A stretch of DNA of 64,000 bases from Rhodospirillales bacterium. Its GTDB lineage: Bacteria > Pseudomonadota > Alphaproteobacteria > Rhodospirillales > Defluviicoccaceae. The notes beneath the pieces are model-generated. The model had not been told where the DNA came from. It made no database searches and was given only the letters and a program-made list of their open reading frames with translations. Shown here one piece after another: positions 46,173 through 56,683 of this stretch. How positions within the stretch are numbered: the stretch's first letter is position 1; each line of letters opens with the position of its first letter. The position numbers were made by a program, and so were the translations under genes. The stretch spans positions 1 to 64,000 of the forward strand of contig JADJXQ010000004.1 of NCBI GenBank assembly GCA_016710335.1, in the 5' to 3' direction.

Positions 46173-47165
46173 TCAGAAGCCGAGGTCTTCGGGCAGGACT
46201 CGATTGGGTGGGCGGTGCCCGTCGACGAAAGTCTTGATATTGATAACGACGCTCTCGCCCATGGCGACGCGACCTTCCATGGTGGCGGAGGCCATGTGCG
46301 GCAACAGCACCACATTGTCGAGCTGTAGCAGCTTAGGGCTGATGGCAGGCTCGTGCTCGTAGACATCGAGTGCCGCGCCGGCGATCTCACGATTGCGCAA
46401 CATGGCGACGAGCGCTTTTTCATCGATGATTTCGCCCCGCGCTGTGTTGACCAGGTAGGCGTGCGGCGGCAGCAGTTTGAGACGCCGGGCCGACAACAAG
46501 TGGTAGGTGGCCGGGGTATGGGGACAGTGGACGGTGACGATATCCATTCGGGACAACATCTGATCGAGGCTCTCGTGGTAGGTCACCTCCAACTCGGCCT
46601 CGACGTCGGGATGCACGCGGCGGCGATTGTGGTAGTGGATCGCCATGTTGAAGCCGCGCGCCCGCCGGGCAACTGCTTGGCCGATGCGGCCCATGCCAAC
46701 GATGCCCAGGCGCTTGCCCGTAACCCGGTGCCCCAGCATCCAAGTGGGCGACCACCCTCGCCAACGACCGGCGCGCACGATACGCTCGCCTTCGATGAGG
46801 CGTCGTGGGACCGCGAGGATAAGCGCCATTGTCATATCCGCCGTGTCCTCGGTGAGCACGTCGGGCGTGTTGGTGGCGGTAATACCCCGCTCACGGGCGG
46901 CGTTGAGATCGATATGATCGACCCCCGTCCCGTAGTTGGCGATCAGCTTCAGGCGCTCGCCGGCCGCTTCCAAGACTCGCCGATCGATCCGGTCGGTGAC
47001 GGTCGGCACCAGGACATCTGCGGTCTGCACCGCGTCGATCAACTGCTCGCTGGTGAAGCTGCGGTCGGCGAGATTGAGGCGGACGTTGAACAACTCCATC
47101 ATCCGAGTCTCGATTTCGTCCGGCAGCTTGCGCGTCACCACGACAAGCGGCTTCGCTCTCGCCAT
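46173..47165 (-). CDS. D-2-hydroxyacid dehydrogenase (glyoxylate/hydroxypyruvate reductase type)
   Basis: NAD(P)-dependent dehydrogenase of 330 residues, cytoplasmic. The ATG at 47165 has GAGGAG five bases upstream; the frame is open slightly further. The Rossmann loop is GIVGMGRIGQAVARRA. Catalytic residues by family are Arg in LVNTARGEIID, Glu in DVYEHEPAI and His in LLPHMASAT. Substrate-side stretches NYGTGVDHID and NTPDVLTEDTADM are typical of glyoxylate reductases. The gene is divergent from the SH3-domain protein, with 136 bases between starts. Confidence 0.92.
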   Translation of the reverse strand: MARAKPLVVVTRKLPDEIETRMMELFNVRLNLADRSFTSEQLIDAVQTADVLVPTVTDRIDRRVLEAAGERLKLIANYGTGVDHIDLNAARERGITATNTPDVLTEDTADMTMALILAVPRRLIEGERIVRAGRWRGWSPTWMLGHRVTGKRLGIVGMGRIGQAVARRARGFNMAIHYHNRRRVHPDVEAELEVTYHESLDQMLSRMDIVTVHCPHTPATYHLLSARRLKLLPPHAYLVNTARGEIIDEKALVAMLRNREIAGAALDVYEHEPAISPKLLQLDNVVLLPHMASATMEGRVAMGESVVINIKTFVDGHRPPNRVLPEDLGF

Positions 47166-47301
47166 TGTGCTCCTCGTCCACCGCAAAAACAGGACACGGC
47201 GCGATACCATTCCGGCGACCGCAAGTCCAGGGCTGCGCGGGCGGCGCGCTGGCGCTTGACCGCGAGCGGGGCGACCTCCCTATAATGGTGGCTCGTACCC
47301 G

Positions 47302-47850
47302 ATGATTGACAGTCCACGTTGTCGCTCGATGGTCTCGCTTATGCCGCTAATGGGAGTCGCTCGCATTCTTCTGCTTGCGACGCTGTTTTTGATCCCTTGC
47401 GTGACCGCCGTCATCGCCGCGCCGAAAGGCAGTGGCCTGCCGCTGCCTCGGTTCGTGAGTCTGCAGTCGACGGAGGCAAATCTGCGTACCGGCCCCGGCC
47501 TTCAGTACCCGATCGCCTGGATCTACCGCCGCGCCGAACTGCCGCTCGAGGTAATCGCCGAATACCGCACATGGCGGAAGGTGCGCGACTGGCAGGGGAC
47601 GGCGGGCTGGATGCACCAAAGCATGTTGAGCGGCCAGCGAACGCTGATCGTCACCGCCGAGCGCTCCGCCATACAAGAAGGTCCGGAGCCGGCCAGTCCG
47701 ATCATCGCGATCGCCGAAAACGGCGTCATCGGCCGACTGCTGTTCTGTCCGCAAGAAGGGTCGCTGTGCCAAGCCGAACTCCGCGGCCGGCGCGGCTGGA
47801 TCGGGCGCGATACCTTCTGGGGCATGCATCCCGATGAAGCGCTGGAGTAG
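47302..47850 (+). CDS. exported SH3-domain protein
   Basis: A 182-residue protein with an N-terminal signal segment (ILLLATLFLIPCVTAVIAA, about 22-40). The first SH3b-like unit reads VSLQSTEANLRTGPGLQYPIAWIYRRAELPLEVI ... WRKVRDWQGTAGWMH; a second, weaker unit follows (ERSAIQEGPEPASPIIAI ... GRRGWIGRDTFWG). It probably binds cell-wall components. Alternative internal starts at 47329 and 47341 would shorten the N-terminus to a conventional signal peptide. Its partner upstream is the hydroxyacid dehydrogenase, on the opposite strand. Confidence 0.85.
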   Translation: MIDSPRCRSMVSLMPLMGVARILLLATLFLIPCVTAVIAAPKGSGLPLPRFVSLQSTEANLRTGPGLQYPIAWIYRRAELPLEVIAEYRTWRKVRDWQGTAGWMHQSMLSGQRTLIVTAERSAIQEGPEPASPIIAIAENGVIGRLLFCPQEGSLCQAELRGRRGWIGRDTFWGMHPDEALE

Positions 47851-47896
47851 CGGAACGCTTGCCGCAGTCACCCACGGCGCCTGAGACGCGATGGCG

Positions 47897-48484
47897 TCAG
47901 GCGAAGTCCGTTGCCAAAGCCGTGCGCGTTGCTTCCTTCAGGGCCGCCGTGTGATCGTAATTCCGATGTCGGATGCTCAACACCACGCGCGTTCCCGGCA
48001 CCCGAAACGCCTGCACTTGCTCGGGCGAGAACGGGAACTTGAGAAAGTGTACCGACGATGTCTTTCCATCGGACGTGGTCCGTTCCACGTCACCCTCGGG
48101 AGTGGCGGCGACGCGTCGATCGCCGATCTCGAAGGTTACCGTGTCCTCGATCCCGCCGAGGCCGGCGAGAACGCGGGCGCGGCGCGTCGCCTCCTCGATC
48201 TCGATCATCATCGTGGCGACGAGGTTGCGGCCGTCCGGGACCAGCGGCGCATAGGCGCGCAGTTCGTCCTCGATCTGCCCCTCGCCGCCCTTCTCGATTC
48301 GAAGCATCTCATGGATCTGGTGCCAGATGGTGTCGAAATTCTCGAAGTAGAAGGTGACATCGGGCCCGACGCTGACCCGGCGGTCCCTCTTGATCGCGGC
48401 AATTTGACCGCGGCGCTCTGCGCGGACTGCCTCATAGTCTTCGAGCGACAGAATGTCGGCGCGGGTGATGCCGCCCTTCGGCAC
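47897..48484 (-). CDS. DUF3501 family protein
   Basis: A 195-residue soluble protein. The sequence begins ITRADILSLEDYEAVRAERRGQI and contains FYFENFDTIWHQIHEMLRIEKGGE, the recognisable block of DUF3501. Its function is not established. In many Proteobacteria the gene accompanies a rubrerythrin and a CCG-type iron-sulfur protein, and this is repeated here. The start codon lies 14 bases from the stop of the Fe-S protein gene, so they form an operon. Confidence 0.87.
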   Translation of the reverse strand: MPKGGITRADILSLEDYEAVRAERRGQIAAIKRDRRVSVGPDVTFYFENFDTIWHQIHEMLRIEKGGEGQIEDELRAYAPLVPDGRNLVATMMIEIEEATRRARVLAGLGGIEDTVTFEIGDRRVAATPEGDVERTTSDGKTSSVHFLKFPFSPEQVQAFRVPGTRVVLSIRHRNYDHTAALKEATRTALATDFA

Positions 48485-48498
48485 GGTTCAATCCTCCT

Positions 48499-49842
48499 CT
48501 AAAGTCCGTAGGCGCGGGCGATGAGCTGCACCGGATGCTGAACCGGCTCGACGCGATCCCATTCGCGGCCGTCCAGACGTTCCATGCCCTGAACGATGTG
48601 GTCGCGGGCGAGCGGACATTCCGACACAACAAACGCCGTTTCGTTTTCCTTGGCTTGGCGCGCCGCAGGTCGCCCCACCTTGAGCGCCACCTCGAAGTTG
48701 TCTTTCATGATGCCCCAAGAGCCGCCGTGCCCCGAGCAGCGCTCGACCACCTTGACGTCGGTTTCCGGCAGCAGTTTCAACAGCTCTGTCGCCTTCTGGC
48801 CCATGTTCTGCGCACGGGAATGGCACGCGATGTGGACCGTGACGCCGCCGGGCAGCCGCTGGAGGCCGTCGGCAAGGCCTTCCTTGCGGGCGATGTCGAC
48901 CACGTACTCGGCCGCATCGAAAGTGGCTTGGCCCAAAGCCTTGACATTGTCATCGTCCGGTTCGATCAGCGGCCACTCGAACTTCATCATCAGGCTGCAG
49001 GACGGCACCAGGGAGACAATGTCGAAGCCTTTGTCCACCCATGGCCTGAGGTCCGCGGCGATACGGCGGGCGTTGGCGGCGACCCGATCAAGATCGCCGT
49101 GTTCGAGTTGCGGCATGCCGCAGCAACCGGGATATACGACTTCTGTGTCGACGCCGTTGTGAGCGAGCACGTTGCGGAACGCGGTTCCCACATCCGGATT
49201 GTTGTAGTTGACGAAGCAGGTCGCATAGAGCGCCGCCTTGCGCCCGAACGCGGGCGCTTTCACATTCACTGTGGGCGCGGCAGCACCTTTGGCTCGCGCA
49301 ACGAACGTCTTCCCGTGGAACGGCGGCAGATGGGCGTCCCGATGGACGCCGGCGACGCGCTCGATAACCGGCCGGGTGAGGGTATTGCCCCGCCTGCTTG
49401 CCCAGTTGGCGAGGCCGGGCACATGCGACGCTAAGCGGCCGTTGCGATCGGTCTCCGTCAGTTGCCGCGCGGCGAACGGAATTTTGCTCCGCTTCCGCTC
49501 GACGGCGCGGTACCGCAGCATCAAATGCGGGAAATCTAGATCGAACTCGTGCGGCGGCACGTACGGACACTTGGTCATGAAGCACATGTCGCAAAGCGTG
49601 CAAGCATCAACGACGGGTTTGAAGTCGGCGCTCGCCACCGAGTCCAGTTCGCCGCTCGCCGACTCGTCGATCAAGTCGAACAGGCGAGGAAAGCTATCAC
49701 ACAGGTTGAAGCAGCGGCGACACCCGTGACAGATGTCGAACACGCGGCGAAGCTCCGCGTCCAGCTTGGCCTCATCGTAAAAATCGGCATCGCGCCACTT
49801 GATCGGATGACGAGTCGGTGCATCCAGGCTTCCTTCGCGCAT
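48499..49842 (-). CDS. iron-sulfur protein with CCG domains (GlpC/HdrD-like)
   Basis: Probable electron-transfer or redox protein of 447 residues. Two ferredoxin-type [4Fe-4S] motifs are in the N-terminal third, CHGCRRCFNLC at about 38-48 and CTLCDMCFMTKC at about 81-92. Two CCG-type segments follow: YPGCCGMPQLEHGDLD and, further on, VERCSGHGGSWGIMK, with IACHSRAQNMGQK between. This is the heterodisulfide-reductase-like arrangement seen beside rubrerythrin. It likely passes electrons to the peroxide-reducing partner, which is inference. Confidence 0.88.
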   Translation of the reverse strand: MREGSLDAPTRHPIKWRDADFYDEAKLDAELRRVFDICHGCRRCFNLCDSFPRLFDLIDESASGELDSVASADFKPVVDACTLCDMCFMTKCPYVPPHEFDLDFPHLMLRYRAVERKRSKIPFAARQLTETDRNGRLASHVPGLANWASRRGNTLTRPVIERVAGVHRDAHLPPFHGKTFVARAKGAAAPTVNVKAPAFGRKAALYATCFVNYNNPDVGTAFRNVLAHNGVDTEVVYPGCCGMPQLEHGDLDRVAANARRIAADLRPWVDKGFDIVSLVPSCSLMMKFEWPLIEPDDDNVKALGQATFDAAEYVVDIARKEGLADGLQRLPGGVTVHIACHSRAQNMGQKATELLKLLPETDVKVVERCSGHGGSWGIMKDNFEVALKVGRPAARQAKENETAFVVSECPLARDHIVQGMERLDGREWDRVEPVQHPVQLIARAYGL

Positions 49843-49969
49843 ACATCACCCTTTGAGCCCAAATCGGAGCCGTCCCCTCCGACGCGCCTGTGTCAGGCGC
49901 TCCTCGTTTACGGTGACTGTCCAAGCGCCGGCACGGGACGCATGTTCCCCGCGCCGGCAGTCGACGATA

Positions 49970-50389
49970 TTACTCCATGGTGTCGAGGGCTTTCTGGAAT
50001 CTTCCAGCGTGGGACTTTTCCGCCTTTGCCAAGGTCTCGAACCAGTCGGCGATTTCCTCGAACCCCTCGCCTCGCGCGGTTTTGGCCATGCCCGGATACA
50101 TGTCTGTGTACTCGTGGGTCTCGCCAGCAATGGCCGCGCCGAGGTTAGCGCCGGTCGGACCAATGGGAAGCCCAGTGGCCGGATCGCCCACTTTCTCCAG
50201 GAACTCGAGGTGGCCGTGGGCGTGGCCGGTCTCTCCTTCGGCAGTGGAGCGGAACACCGCAGCGACGTCGTTGTAACCTTCGACGTCCGCCTTTTGCGCA
50301 AAGTAGAGGTAGCGCCGATTAGCTTGCGACTCGCCGGCGAATGCGGCCTTCAAATTCTCTTCCGTCTGGGAGCCCTTCAACTCAGCCAT
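49970..50389 (-). CDS. rubrerythrin-type diiron protein (no rubredoxin domain)
   Basis: Diiron protein of 139 residues likely reducing peroxide. The ATG at 50389 follows AGGAG. The ferritin-like core has the two E-x-x-H type blocks: NLKAAFAGESQANRRYLYFA with GETGHAHGHLEFL, and ETHEYTDMYPGMAKTA with AEKSHAGRFQKAL. There is no CxxC rubredoxin domain, so an outside electron donor is needed; the adjacent Fe-S protein is the obvious candidate. Downstream of irr by 150 bases. Confidence 0.92.
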   Translation of the reverse strand: MAELKGSQTEENLKAAFAGESQANRRYLYFAQKADVEGYNDVAAVFRSTAEGETGHAHGHLEFLEKVGDPATGLPIGPTGANLGAAIAGETHEYTDMYPGMAKTARGEGFEEIADWFETLAKAEKSHAGRFQKALDTME

Positions 50390-50543
50390 GGTACATCTCC
50401 TATACCCATGATTGACGATTGGCAGTACGCGCATTTCGAACCGGCAGTTGAAGCCGGATGATGCGCGCAGTATGCCGCTCACGCCCCTGCCTGTCAAGGC
50501 AGATTGGAGCGGTTCTCAAATGCAGGAAACGGTATTGAAAAGC

Positions 50544-51059
50544 CTAGAGCTTTTGGGGGCGGCGATCGACCCGGACAATCACGTCCACGCGTGTTACCCG
50601 CGCACCTTCTGGCGCCGGGGGCAAGCCCGCTATGACCACGTCCTGAGACGAAATATCTTCGAGACGTCCAGAATCAGTGAAGAAAAAGTGGTGATGGTCG
50701 CGAGTGTTCGTATCGAAGTAGAACCGCGTACCGTCCACCATGATCTCGCGCAACAGCCCGGCATCGGTGAACTGATGCAGCGTGTTGTATACGGTGGCCA
50801 ACGAGACGCTTACGTCCGCAGCAATCGCTTCTTCGTGCACGGCCTCTGCCGTGACATGGCGATCGCCCTGCTCGAATAGCAGCTTCGCCAGCGCCAGCCG
50901 CTGGCGCGTCGGCCGCAAACTGGCGGTGCGCAAGAGCTCAAGCGCACGACTGTAGGGTCTACCCGTCACCATGCCCGCAATATGGGGACCACGTGCATCG
51001 GCGGCAAGCCCTGAACCGGCATCGGCCTCGCCGGGCAAACCATCGACCGCATCATCCAT
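50544..51059 (-). CDS. irr: Fur-family regulator, Irr type
   Basis: DNA-binding regulator of iron and oxidative responses, 171 residues. The winged helix is LRPTRQRLALAKLLF with GDRHVTAEAVHEEA and SLATVYNTLHQFTDAGLL. The metal/haem region contains NTRDHHHFFF, the His-rich motif seen in Irr proteins rather than standard Fur. The C-terminus lacks the CxxC pairs of PerR/Fur zinc sites. The first 29 residues are poorly conserved-looking; an ATG at 50972 is an alternative start. It sits directly upstream of the rubrerythrin gene, a plausible target. Confidence 0.85.
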   Translation of the reverse strand: MDDAVDGLPGEADAGSGLAADARGPHIAGMVTGRPYSRALELLRTASLRPTRQRLALAKLLFEQGDRHVTAEAVHEEAIAADVSVSLATVYNTLHQFTDAGLLREIMVDGTRFYFDTNTRDHHHFFFTDSGRLEDISSQDVVIAGLPPAPEGARVTRVDVIVRVDRRPQKL

Positions 51060-51080
51060 CGCCTGATCGCGCCCGCATGG

Positions 51081-52478
51081 TCAGTCGCCCGTCCGGATCC
51101 GCTCGACAAGTTGCTTGACCGTCGGGATGAAGCCGCCTTTGTAGAACGGATCGGTGGCGAATCGATAGGCGTTGTGCCCGGCGAACATGAGGTTACCTTC
51201 GATCTCGCCCTCGTGAGCGATGGACTGCAGAGTTTTCTGGATGCAGAACGAGCGGGGATCGGCAGGCTTGCCCGTTGTTCCAGAATCGTCCTCAGACCAG
51301 TTGGAAAACCGACAAGCGCTAAGACATCCCATGCACTCTTGCTGATCGACTCGGATTTGCTCGGATTTCTCCGGCGTGACGAAGATCAACGTTGAGTCCG
51401 GCGTGCGCATGCCCTCGGTGAAGCCGTCGGCAATCCAGGCTTCGGCGCGTGCCTTGTCGGCGAGAGTGACATATACCCGCCGCCCGCGAGCGCCGATCGG
51501 CAGCGCCTCGCTGTGCTCGCCGATGAGCTCCGGCGTATAAGCGATCTGGCGCTCGTTTCGCTCCGTCAGTTCACTGAGGTAGGCGTTGCGCACCGCCGAC
51601 GAGTAGAAGCCGGTAGGACTGAAGCGGTGCAGTTGCACATCGCCTTCCCGCAACGTCAGAAGCCGTTTTTTCCACTCCTCCGACACCGGGCTTTCCTGGG
51701 TCACAACGGGCCTGGTCCCGAATTGGAAGGCGATCGGGCCGAGTTCGGGGTTGCCGATCCAGTCCTGCCACTCGCGCAGACACCACACCCCTCCGGCCAT
51801 GAAGATCGGCGTCGCCGCGAGGCCGCACTCGGTCATCTGCCGGCGGAGCTCGCGAACCCGCGGGTAGGGGTATTCAGGCTTGGCCGGATCTTCCAAATTG
51901 GAGAGGCCGTTGTGGCCGCCGGCGAGCCACGGGTCCTCGTAGACCACCCCGCCGAGCCACTCGCCATACTTGAAATACGCGCGCTTCCACAGCGCCCGGA
52001 ACGCCCGCGCCGACGATATGATCGGATAATAGTAGAGCCCGTAGCGGGCGACGATCTCGGCGATGCGGTATGGCATGCCGGCACCGCAGGTGACGCCATG
52101 GATGAGGCCCTTTGCGCCCTCCAGAACGCCGTGCACAATGCGCGGTGTGGCGGCCGCTTCCCACAGCACGTTCATGTGAATGCGGCCACGGCCGCTGGCG
52201 CGTTCGTGAGCGACCTGGGCTTGGGCGATGCCGCCGTGGATGGCGTAGGCGACCAACTCCTCATAGCGGTCCCGCCGGGTGCGCCCGCGATAGACCTGCG
52301 GGATGACGTTGCCTTCATCATCGAACGAGTCGGCGTTGACCGCAGAAAAGGTGCCGACACAACCCGAGGCGGCGAACGCGCCGGAGCTGGCGCCGTTGCT
52401 GACCGACACCCCCTTGCCGCCCTCGACGATTGGCCAAACCTCGCGGCCCGAAATGACGATCGGTTGGAGTGCTACCAT
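51081..52478 (-). CDS. nitronate monooxygenase-family flavoprotein with C-terminal Cys motif
   Basis: A 465-residue FMN-type enzyme of the 2-nitropropane dioxygenase family. Family stretches: GKGVSVSNGASSGAFAASGCVGTFSAVNADSF near the N-terminus, GVTCGAGMPYRIAEI, TPIFMAGGVWCLREWQDWIG and the FGTRPVVTQESPVSEEWKKRLL block. The C-terminal part adds a cysteine-rich segment, QECMGCLSACRFS with a further Cys, as in enzymes that may bind an Fe-S cluster or metal. The physiological substrate is unknown. It is 21 bases upstream of irr. Confidence 0.85.
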   Translation of the reverse strand: MVALQPIVISGREVWPIVEGGKGVSVSNGASSGAFAASGCVGTFSAVNADSFDDEGNVIPQVYRGRTRRDRYEELVAYAIHGGIAQAQVAHERASGRGRIHMNVLWEAAATPRIVHGVLEGAKGLIHGVTCGAGMPYRIAEIVARYGLYYYPIISSARAFRALWKRAYFKYGEWLGGVVYEDPWLAGGHNGLSNLEDPAKPEYPYPRVRELRRQMTECGLAATPIFMAGGVWCLREWQDWIGNPELGPIAFQFGTRPVVTQESPVSEEWKKRLLTLREGDVQLHRFSPTGFYSSAVRNAYLSELTERNERQIAYTPELIGEHSEALPIGARGRRVYVTLADKARAEAWIADGFTEGMRTPDSTLIFVTPEKSEQIRVDQQECMGCLSACRFSNWSEDDSGTTGKPADPRSFCIQKTLQSIAHEGEIEGNLMFAGHNAYRFATDPFYKGGFIPTVKQLVERIRTGD

Positions 52479-52661
52479 GCCTGTTCTTCCCGCGCTTTCC
52501 GGACGCCAGCAGCTTTGCAGTTGCGGGTCCCTCTCGACAGGGCGTCCACTCCGCGAAGACCCGCCACCGACTCGAACCTTGTCCTCAGCGTCCGCTGTTC
52601 CTCTCCAGGAGCACTCATATATGACTGGTTGTTCGAATTGCGACTCCCGTGCCGCTCAGCA

Positions 52662-52694
52662 CAACAGAAATCCGGCGGCGACCACGTCCGCCGG
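52662..52694 (-). terminator. probable terminator after pnp
   Basis: On the minus strand, CCGGCGG and CCGCCGG pair around a nine-base loop and run into ATTTCTGTTGT. It lies about 40 bases after the pnp stop codon and would end the long rimP-pnp transcript. The T-tract is interrupted, so efficiency is uncertain. Confidence 0.6.
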
Positions 52695-52731
52695 TTTCGG
52701 GACTGCGCTCCGCGCCGCACGATTATCGTCG

Positions 52732-54867
<2,136 letters not shown>

Positions 54868-54962
54868 TCTATCCCTACAGTCCTACGATTACATACAGGT
54901 GCTTTGAGTGCGACCACGGCTTCAGACCGGCGCCACGCATTACCAAAGCACATTCGAGACGA

Positions 54963-55232
54963 TTATCGGCGCAGGCCCAGGCGCTCGACCACGGTGTTGT
55001 AGCGTTCCACGCTTTTCCGCTTGAGGTAGTCGAGCATCTGCCGGCGTTGTCCGACCATCATCAACAGGCCGCGCCGCGAGTGGAAGTCCTTGTTGTGAGC
55101 CTTAAGGTGCTCCGTGAGATTGCGAATGCGTTCGCTCAAGATGGCGACCTGAACCTCCGGTGAGCCGGTGTCGCCGGGCTGAGCCGCAAATTCCTGAATC
55201 AGTTCCTGTTTCCGTTCTGCCGTTATCGACAT
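54963..55232 (-). CDS. rpsO: 30S ribosomal protein S15
   Basis: Primary rRNA-binding protein of the small subunit, 89 residues as in the family. The ATG at 55232 has GGAG six bases before. The sequence has the family signature GDTGSPEVQVAILSERI, NLTEHLKAHNKDFHSRRGLLMMVGQRRQMLDYLKR and YNTVVERLGLR. It sits between truB and pnp. S15 commonly represses its own translation by binding its leader. Confidence 0.97.
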   Translation of the reverse strand: MSITAERKQELIQEFAAQPGDTGSPEVQVAILSERIRNLTEHLKAHNKDFHSRRGLLMMVGQRRQMLDYLKRKSVERYNTVVERLGLRR

Positions 55233-55247
55233 CTGTCGCTCCATCCA

Positions 55248-56174
55248 TCATAGGTTGAGAACGCGAATGGGGCGGATTTCCCCGCCTTGCACGCGAGCCA
55301 AAGCAACGGGCTTGCCATCAGCCATGGCGAAGATCATCCTATCCTTGAGGACAAGCTTTTCAGAAGTCCGCCTCGCCACCGGCAGGACGGGAACCGATTG
55401 CCCGTGCTTAAGTCTGATGGCTTCCGCTGGTGTAAAGTCGAGCGCCGGGATGTCGGCCAGCGCCGCCTCGACGGGAAGCACATGCTGCAGTAGCTCGTCA
55501 CTATGCCCAAGTGTCTTTACTTTATCCAGGGGAATCGCGTCGGCCTCGCTGAATGAACCCACGGCGGTGCGCCTGAGAGCCACCACGTAGCCGCACGTCC
55601 CGAGCGCGGCGGCCAGATCGCGAGCCAAAGCCCGCATGTAGGCGCCTTTGCCGCACACCACCAAGAACTCTGCGTGATCGTCGTCAGGACACGCCGCGAG
55701 CTCGACGGCCTTGATCTCGACGCGCCGGGTCGCCAGGTCGACGGCGACGTCGGCGCGCGCCAGGTCATAGGCACGACGCCCTTCCACCTTGATGGCGGAA
55801 AACGTCGGCGGGGTCTGATCGATCTCGCCAGTGAAGCGGGGCAGCACCGCGCGAATAGCCTCTGCATCAGGGCGCACGTCACTCACCGCAATTGTGCGAC
55901 CCTCGGCGTCGTCGGTATCCCGCTGCTCTCCCCAGCGCACCGTGAAGCGGTAGGACTTGGCGCCGTCCATGAGGTAAGGAACAGTCTTGGTCGCCTCCCC
56001 GAGAGCTATCGGGAGAACACCGGTCGCCAGCGGATCGAGGGTGCCGCTGTGGCCCGCCTTGGCCGCATCGCAACCGCGGCGAACGGCAGCAACCACATCG
56101 ACCGACGTGGCGTTTTCCGGCTTGTCGACCACGACCCAGCCATGCACCGGGTTACCGCGGCGTGTGCGGCCCAT
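55248..56174 (-). CDS. truB: tRNA pseudouridine(55) synthase
   Basis: Makes pseudouridine 55 in the TPsiC loop of tRNAs. It has 308 residues from the ATG at 56174. The N-terminus is HGWVVVDKPENATSVDVV, with the catalytic block GHSGTLDPLATGVLPIALGEATK (Asp in TLDP). YRFTVRWGEQRDTDDAEG, GEIDQTPPTFSAIKVEGRRAYDLAR and GTCGYVVALRRTAVGSF follow. The C-terminus has the TruB PUA-like end. It lies one base after rbfA. Confidence 0.96.
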   Translation of the reverse strand: MGRTRRGNPVHGWVVVDKPENATSVDVVAAVRRGCDAAKAGHSGTLDPLATGVLPIALGEATKTVPYLMDGAKSYRFTVRWGEQRDTDDAEGRTIAVSDVRPDAEAIRAVLPRFTGEIDQTPPTFSAIKVEGRRAYDLARADVAVDLATRRVEIKAVELAACPDDDHAEFLVVCGKGAYMRALARDLAAALGTCGYVVALRRTAVGSFSEADAIPLDKVKTLGHSDELLQHVLPVEAALADIPALDFTPAEAIRLKHGQSVPVLPVARRTSEKLVLKDRMIFAMADGKPVALARVQGGEIRPIRVLNL

Positions 56175-56175
56175 G

Positions 56176-56598
56176 TCAGTCGCGATCTTCGGACGGATCG
56201 GAAGGATGCTCGGGGGAATGGGCGGTCTCGGGACGGATGACCCGCCGCAGCAGGTCGTCGATCTGGGCCGCGTAATCGAACGACGTGTCCAACCGGAAGG
56301 CAAGATCCGGAACAAATTTGAGACGAACCTGCTGCGCCAACCGATGACGGAGAAAGGGCCGCGCCCGTTCCAACGCTGCGATCATGGTAACCCCGTCACC
56401 GCCGCCGAGCGGTGCCACGTAGACCACCGCGTGGCGCAGATCCGCCCCGACACGCACTTCCGACACCGTCACGGATATGTCAGCCAAGCCGGGATCGTGA
56501 ACCTCGCCCTTCTCCAACGTCTCGGCAAGCACGTGCCGCAGCTCTTCACCAACCCGAAGCTGTCTCTGACTCGGGCTTCTGGCGCCCTTTTTCTTCAT
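56176..56598 (-). CDS. rbfA: 30S ribosome-binding factor RbfA
   Basis: Late maturation factor of the small subunit, 140 residues from the ATG at 56598. The frame is open to 56766 but that extension carries a repeat-like sequence and is probably not coding. The core begins SQRQLRVGEELRHVLAETL, followed by HDPGLADISVTVSEVRVGADLRHAVVYVAPLG and LRHRLAQQVRLKFVPDLAFRLDTSFD. The C-terminus is short and acidic. It is just downstream of infB, as usual. Confidence 0.94.
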   Translation of the reverse strand: MKKKGARSPSQRQLRVGEELRHVLAETLEKGEVHDPGLADISVTVSEVRVGADLRHAVVYVAPLGGGDGVTMIAALERARPFLRHRLAQQVRLKFVPDLAFRLDTSFDYAAQIDDLLRRVIRPETAHSPEHPSDPSEDRD

Positions 56599-56624
56599 GT
56601 CCTCAAGCTCAGGATTGCTTGGCT

Positions 56625-56647
56625 CATGCTTCGACAAGCTCAGCATG
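56625..56647. repeat. short palindromic interspersed motif before rbfA
   Basis: CATGCT and AGCATG bracket TCGACAAGCTC. The core TTCGACAAGCTCAG is a word that turns up repeatedly in intergenic sequence of many GC-rich Proteobacteria. A diverged relative (CTTCGGCACGCTCGGGATG) lies at 11981-11999, between livG and livH. Confidence 0.5.
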
Positions 56648-56683
56648 TGGTTTCGTGTAACGAACAGTTGAGCCAGACCAAGA

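Noticed and set aside
47879..47904. Hairpin CGCCTGA/TCAGGCG between the SH3-domain gene and DUF3501 gene as a bidirectional terminator
   Set aside because: The stem is only seven bases, overlaps the DUF3501 stop codon and has no T-run on either strand.
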